From the NCBI GenBank assembly GCA_934463425.1, contig CAKSJP010000007.1, positions 18,813 through 82,812 on the forward strand: DNA of 64,000 nt, in the 5' to 3' direction. The stretch's first letter is position 1, and each line of letters starts with the position of its first letter. This stretch comes from an uncultured Ruminococcus sp. (GTDB lineage: Bacteria > Bacillota > Clostridia > Oscillospirales > Ruminococcaceae). The notes under the pieces are model-generated. The model ran no database searches. It had not been told where the DNA came from and saw only the letters and a list, made by a program, of their open reading frames with translations. Positions 61,761 to 64,000 of this stretch are shown here, piece by piece. A program made the position numbers and the translations under genes.

Positions 61761-62675
61761 TTATCCAATAAATCCGGTAATACCACCGATCAGTACCAAA
61801 GCGCCCAGTGCAATACGATACCAGCCGAACACGGTAAAGTCATGCTTCTTAATATAGCTCATGAGGAAACGAATGACCACGATAGATACCAGGAATGCAG
61901 AAGCCATGCCGATCAGCAGCATTGCAGTTTCCATGCCAGTGGCAGGAAGTCCGCACTTCACCAGTTTCAGCAGGCTCGCGCCAAACATTGCCGGAATTGC
62001 CAAAAAGAAAGTGAACTCTGCCGCAGCCGTTCTGGATACACCCAGCAACAAAGCGCCGACGATGGTCGCGCCGGAACGGGAAGTTCCCGGAAAGATCGCT
62101 GCGATCAGCTGAAATACACCAATCAAAAGCACTGTGCTGTACTTCAAGGAAGCAATGCTGTTCATTTTCGGTGTGCGATTCTTGTGCCACTTTTCGATCC
62201 AGATAAAAGCAACACCAAATAAGATCAGCATGATCGCAACAGTCCAGGCGTTGTACAAATGTGCCTGACTCCAGTCATCCAGGAGCAGACCGATCACTGC
62301 TGCCGGAACAGTTGCCACAATGACTTTGCACCACATCTGAAGAATATCCTTTTTCAGACACGCCCCAAAACCGTCCTGCGCCATGGGATACGGATTATTC
62401 CGTCTGCCAAACGGCCACAGCTTCTTCCAATAGATCACTACAACCGCCATGATCGCACCCAGCTGGATGACAACATCAAACATCTCCTTGAAATTATCGG
62501 AAGCATCCAGCTTTAAAAATTCGTCCAGCAAAATCAGATGTCCGGTACTGCTGATAGGGAGCCACTCTGTGATGCCCTCCACAATACCGAATATCAGTGA
62601 TTTGATGAGTTCCCAAACCATATGTACCAATGTCCTTTCCATGATCCGCCTTTCGAGATCATTCTGTTTTTGCAT
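61761..62675 (-). CDS. uppP: Undecaprenyl-diphosphatase
   Basis: The 304-residue membrane protein has the two family motifs GIVEGITEWLPISSTGHL (active-site Glu, Ser and His) and PGTSRSGATIV (second motif with the catalytic Arg). It dephosphorylates undecaprenyl diphosphate to recycle the wall lipid carrier and can confer bacitracin tolerance. Three in-frame ATGs are possible: 62675 (AAGGTG close upstream), 62642 (AAAGGCGG) and 62621, where family similarity begins. I list the longest; the true start may be either shorter one. Confidence 0.93.
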   Translation of the reverse strand: MQKQNDLERRIMERTLVHMVWELIKSLIFGIVEGITEWLPISSTGHLILLDEFLKLDASDNFKEMFDVVIQLGAIMAVVVIYWKKLWPFGRRNNPYPMAQDGFGACLKKDILQMWCKVIVATVPAAVIGLLLDDWSQAHLYNAWTVAIMLILFGVAFIWIEKWHKNRTPKMNSIASLKYSTVLLIGVFQLIAAIFPGTSRSGATIVGALLLGVSRTAAAEFTFFLAIPAMFGASLLKLVKCGLPATGMETAMLLIGMASAFLVSIVVIRFLMSYIKKHDFTVFGWYRIALGALVLIGGITGFIG

Positions 62676-62700
62676 AAGTCACCTTATGCCGCTGTTCTCT

Positions 62701-62729
62701 ATTGTAACACAATTACCGGAATACGTCAA
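62701..62729 (-). promoter_or_regulatory. Promoter of uppP
   Basis: On the minus strand TTGACG (62729-62724) and TACAAT (62706-62701), spacer 17 nt. Confidence 0.75.
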
Positions 62730-62842
62730 TGTTTTCTCATAAACTTTTCTGAAAAACCGCATCACATTTTTATAACCTGCCCCGTTCTCATTCCCGTATC
62801 TGCTGCATATGCTGTAGCAAAACCATAATTGGAGTGAGGTAT

Positions 62843-63139
62843 ATGAATGAGCAGTCCGAAGCGCGCGCTGTCATCCTGGGCGAATATATCGTCCGGCAAA
62901 AAGCCACAGTCCGCGCTGCCGCAGAATGGTTTGGTGTCTCGAAGAGCACCGTGCATAAGGATGTCAGCGAGCGGCTGGAGCAGATCCAGCCGGATCTGTA
63001 TACACAGGTGAAAGAAATTTTGGAACAGAACAAGCAAGAGCGGCATATTCGGGGCGGTCTCGCCACTAAGCGAAAATATGCCATGCGGCGACAGCAGGAA
63101 GCAGAATATTTGCAGGCACATGCGCCGATAAAATTCTAA
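62843..63139 (+). CDS. spoIIID: Sporulation transcription regulator SpoIIID
   Basis: The 98-residue protein is a full-length SpoIIID: MNEQSEARAVILGEYIVRQKATVR, then a helix-turn-helix (AAAEWFGVSKSTVHKDVSERL, about residues 25-45) and a basic C-terminal part (GGLATKRKYAMRRQQEAEYL). It acts in the mother cell during sporulation with sigma-E. GGAGTGAGG precedes the ATG. Its presence implies a sporulation programme or its remnant. No consensus vegetative promoter is seen directly upstream, consistent with sigma-E control. Confidence 0.93.
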   Translation: MNEQSEARAVILGEYIVRQKATVRAAAEWFGVSKSTVHKDVSERLEQIQPDLYTQVKEILEQNKQERHIRGGLATKRKYAMRRQQEAEYLQAHAPIKF

Positions 63140-63156
63140 GGCAACACCATACAAAC

Positions 63157-63196
63157 AAAAAGCCCTGTCTCCGTCTGAATTGGAAACAGGGCTTTT
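63157..63196. terminator. Bidirectional terminator between spoIIID and the GH26 gene
   Basis: AAAAGCCCTGT and ACAGGGCTTTT form an 11-bp stem with outer A and T runs. A half copy of the dispersed palindrome (GGCAACACCATACAAA) lies just before it. Confidence 0.85.
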
Positions 63197-63217
63197 CTCC
63201 CTTATATCAGGTTAAAT

Positions 63218-64000
63218 TTATTTTCCAAGCAGATAGTTCAGCAATGCTACGATATCCGCAATGTTAAACGTCTCATCTCCGTTTACATCGCTGATGTCCA
63301 GGCGAACTGCCAGATTGAACAGTTTGTCTTCAAGCACTTCTCTTGCCATTACCAGATCCATGCCGTTAACCGTGCCGTTCTGATCGAAGTCACCCTTGAT
63401 AAACTTAGCCGGTTCTGTCGTGGTTGTTGTCGTTTCGCCGCCGTTTTCTGTTGTCGTAACAGTCGTTCCCGGCTCTACATCGGTATTGGTGTACAGATCA
63501 TCCGGCAGTTCATCCAGTGTAATGCAGTAATCACTGGTGTACATCTTTTTCAGCTGATCCGGATCATTGTACTGACTGGACATCAGGTAATCGCCGTACC
63601 ACGGGCAGAAGTACAGCCAGCCGGCATTCTCGATCACCATATTCTCTTCCGACGGGATCGAGTCATTTTCTGCCATGGCAACCATCTTCTTGCCGCCGGT
63701 CAGTTCATACAGATAATTGAAGATCGGAGAAATGGCGCTCAGGTTCGGTGTGCCGGCGCTCAGGCCGTCATCCCGGTTGTTCTCGCAGTTGTATTTGTCA
63801 TATGCCACGATATCTACATAATCATCGCCCGGATACCATGTGTCAGAGTTTGCGTAGTTGTAGCTGTTGTATTCCCAGATGATATTGTGGAGACCATATT
63901 CTTCGGTCAGTGTGGTGTACAGAAGCTTCCACAGTTCCTTGTATACTTCTGCGCCGCGGTCGCCCCACCAGAACCAGGAAGTGCCGTCGCCGTAGTTACC
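63218..64000 (-). CDS. Dockerin-containing GH26 beta-mannanase, C-terminal part
   Basis: The visible 260 codons run in frame to the right edge; the start is outside. The catalytic end has GH26 phrases: SWFWWGDRGAEVYKELWKLLY, LHNIIWEYNS and WYPGDDYVDIVAYDKYN. The presumed nucleophile Glu is in MVAMAENDSIPS. A Thr/Glu linker and a dockerin follow (KGDFDQNGTVNGMDLVM, then DVNGDETFNIADIVALLNYLLGK). The dockerin is of the NGMDL type shared with the GH5 endoglucanase. It should cut mannan outside the cell and complements the GH5 mannanase of the operon. Confidence 0.85.
   Translation of the reverse strand, partial: GNYGDGTSWFWWGDRGAEVYKELWKLLYTTLTEEYGLHNIIWEYNSYNYANSDTWYPGDDYVDIVAYDKYNCENNRDDGLSAGTPNLSAISPIFNYLYELTGGKKMVAMAENDSIPSEENMVIENAGWLYFCPWYGDYLMSSQYNDPDQLKKMYTSDYCITLDELPDDLYTNTDVEPGTTVTTTENGGETTTTTTEPAKFIKGDFDQNGTVNGMDLVMAREVLEDKLFNLAVRLDISDVNGDETFNIADIVALLNYLLGK

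Overview
The window looks like a chromosome segment of a cellulosome-producing Ruminococcus (R. champanellensis / R. flavefaciens group). Evidence: six secreted polysaccharidases that end in dockerin modules, a complete beta-mannan phosphorolysis operon of the type known from Ruminococcus albus, a SpoIIID sporulation regulator, roughly 50% G+C coding DNA with AT-rich intergenic regions, and many textbook vegetative promoters (TTGACA-like, 17 nt, TATAAT-like). The species assignment is inference.

Layout. (1) 1-14362, minus strand: one uninterrupted reading frame of at least 4787 codons that leaves the window on the left. It encodes a giant secreted protein with no recognisable enzyme domain. 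(2) 14.7-17.1 kb: a two-gene operon for an SGNH hydrolase and an MFS transporter. (3) 17.6-20.7 kb: a dockerin-bearing PL1 pectate lyase with ricin-type modules. (4) 20754-21077, minus strand: a tRNA-Leu(UAA) gene split in its anticodon loop by a 237-nt group I intron, at the position used by cyanobacterial and plastid tRNA-Leu introns. (5) 21.6-32.4 kb, minus strand: a mannan locus of LacI regulator, ABC importer (binding protein and two permeases), mannooligosaccharide phosphorylase, 2-epimerase, mannosylglucose phosphorylase and a dockerin-bearing GH5 mannanase. (6) 32.7-41.9 kb: dockerin-bearing GH5 endoglucanase, Nudix hydrolase, dockerin-bearing GH10 xylanase, intracellular GH43 enzyme and galT. 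(7) 42.0-50.2 kb: CDF metal exporter, Agr-like two-component system, a 228-bp fold-back element, FucO-like dehydrogenase, a Cache-domain membrane protein and an AGCS symporter. (8) 50.6-53.6 kb: a five-gene preQ1 operon (queD-queE-folE-queC-queF) behind an apparent transcription attenuator. (9) 53.7-56.6 kb: a flavin reductase directly after a dockerin-bearing GH9 cellulase. (10) 56.9-63.1 kb: DUF2325 protein, SSS symporter, MBOAT plus SGNH acyl-transfer pair, uppP and spoIIID. (11) The right edge carries the 3' end of a dockerin-bearing GH26 mannanase.

How it works together. Extracellular dockerin enzymes (PL1, GH5 mannanase, GH5 endoglucanase, GH10, GH9, GH26) would assemble on cohesin scaffoldins and attack pectin, mannan, cellulose and xylan. 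Released manno-oligosaccharides would be imported and phosphorolysed inside the cell to mannose 1-phosphate and glucose. GH43 and GalT would process arabinoxylan and galactose-derived sugars. Two dockerin sequence types occur, suggesting two cohesin partners.

The signals I find most worth a second look are the tRNA group I intron, the queD leader attenuator, the shared LacI-operator-like palindrome, the giant protein, the fold-back element and a dispersed family of short imperfect palindromes. No CRISPR array, rRNA, prophage or intact transposase gene was seen.
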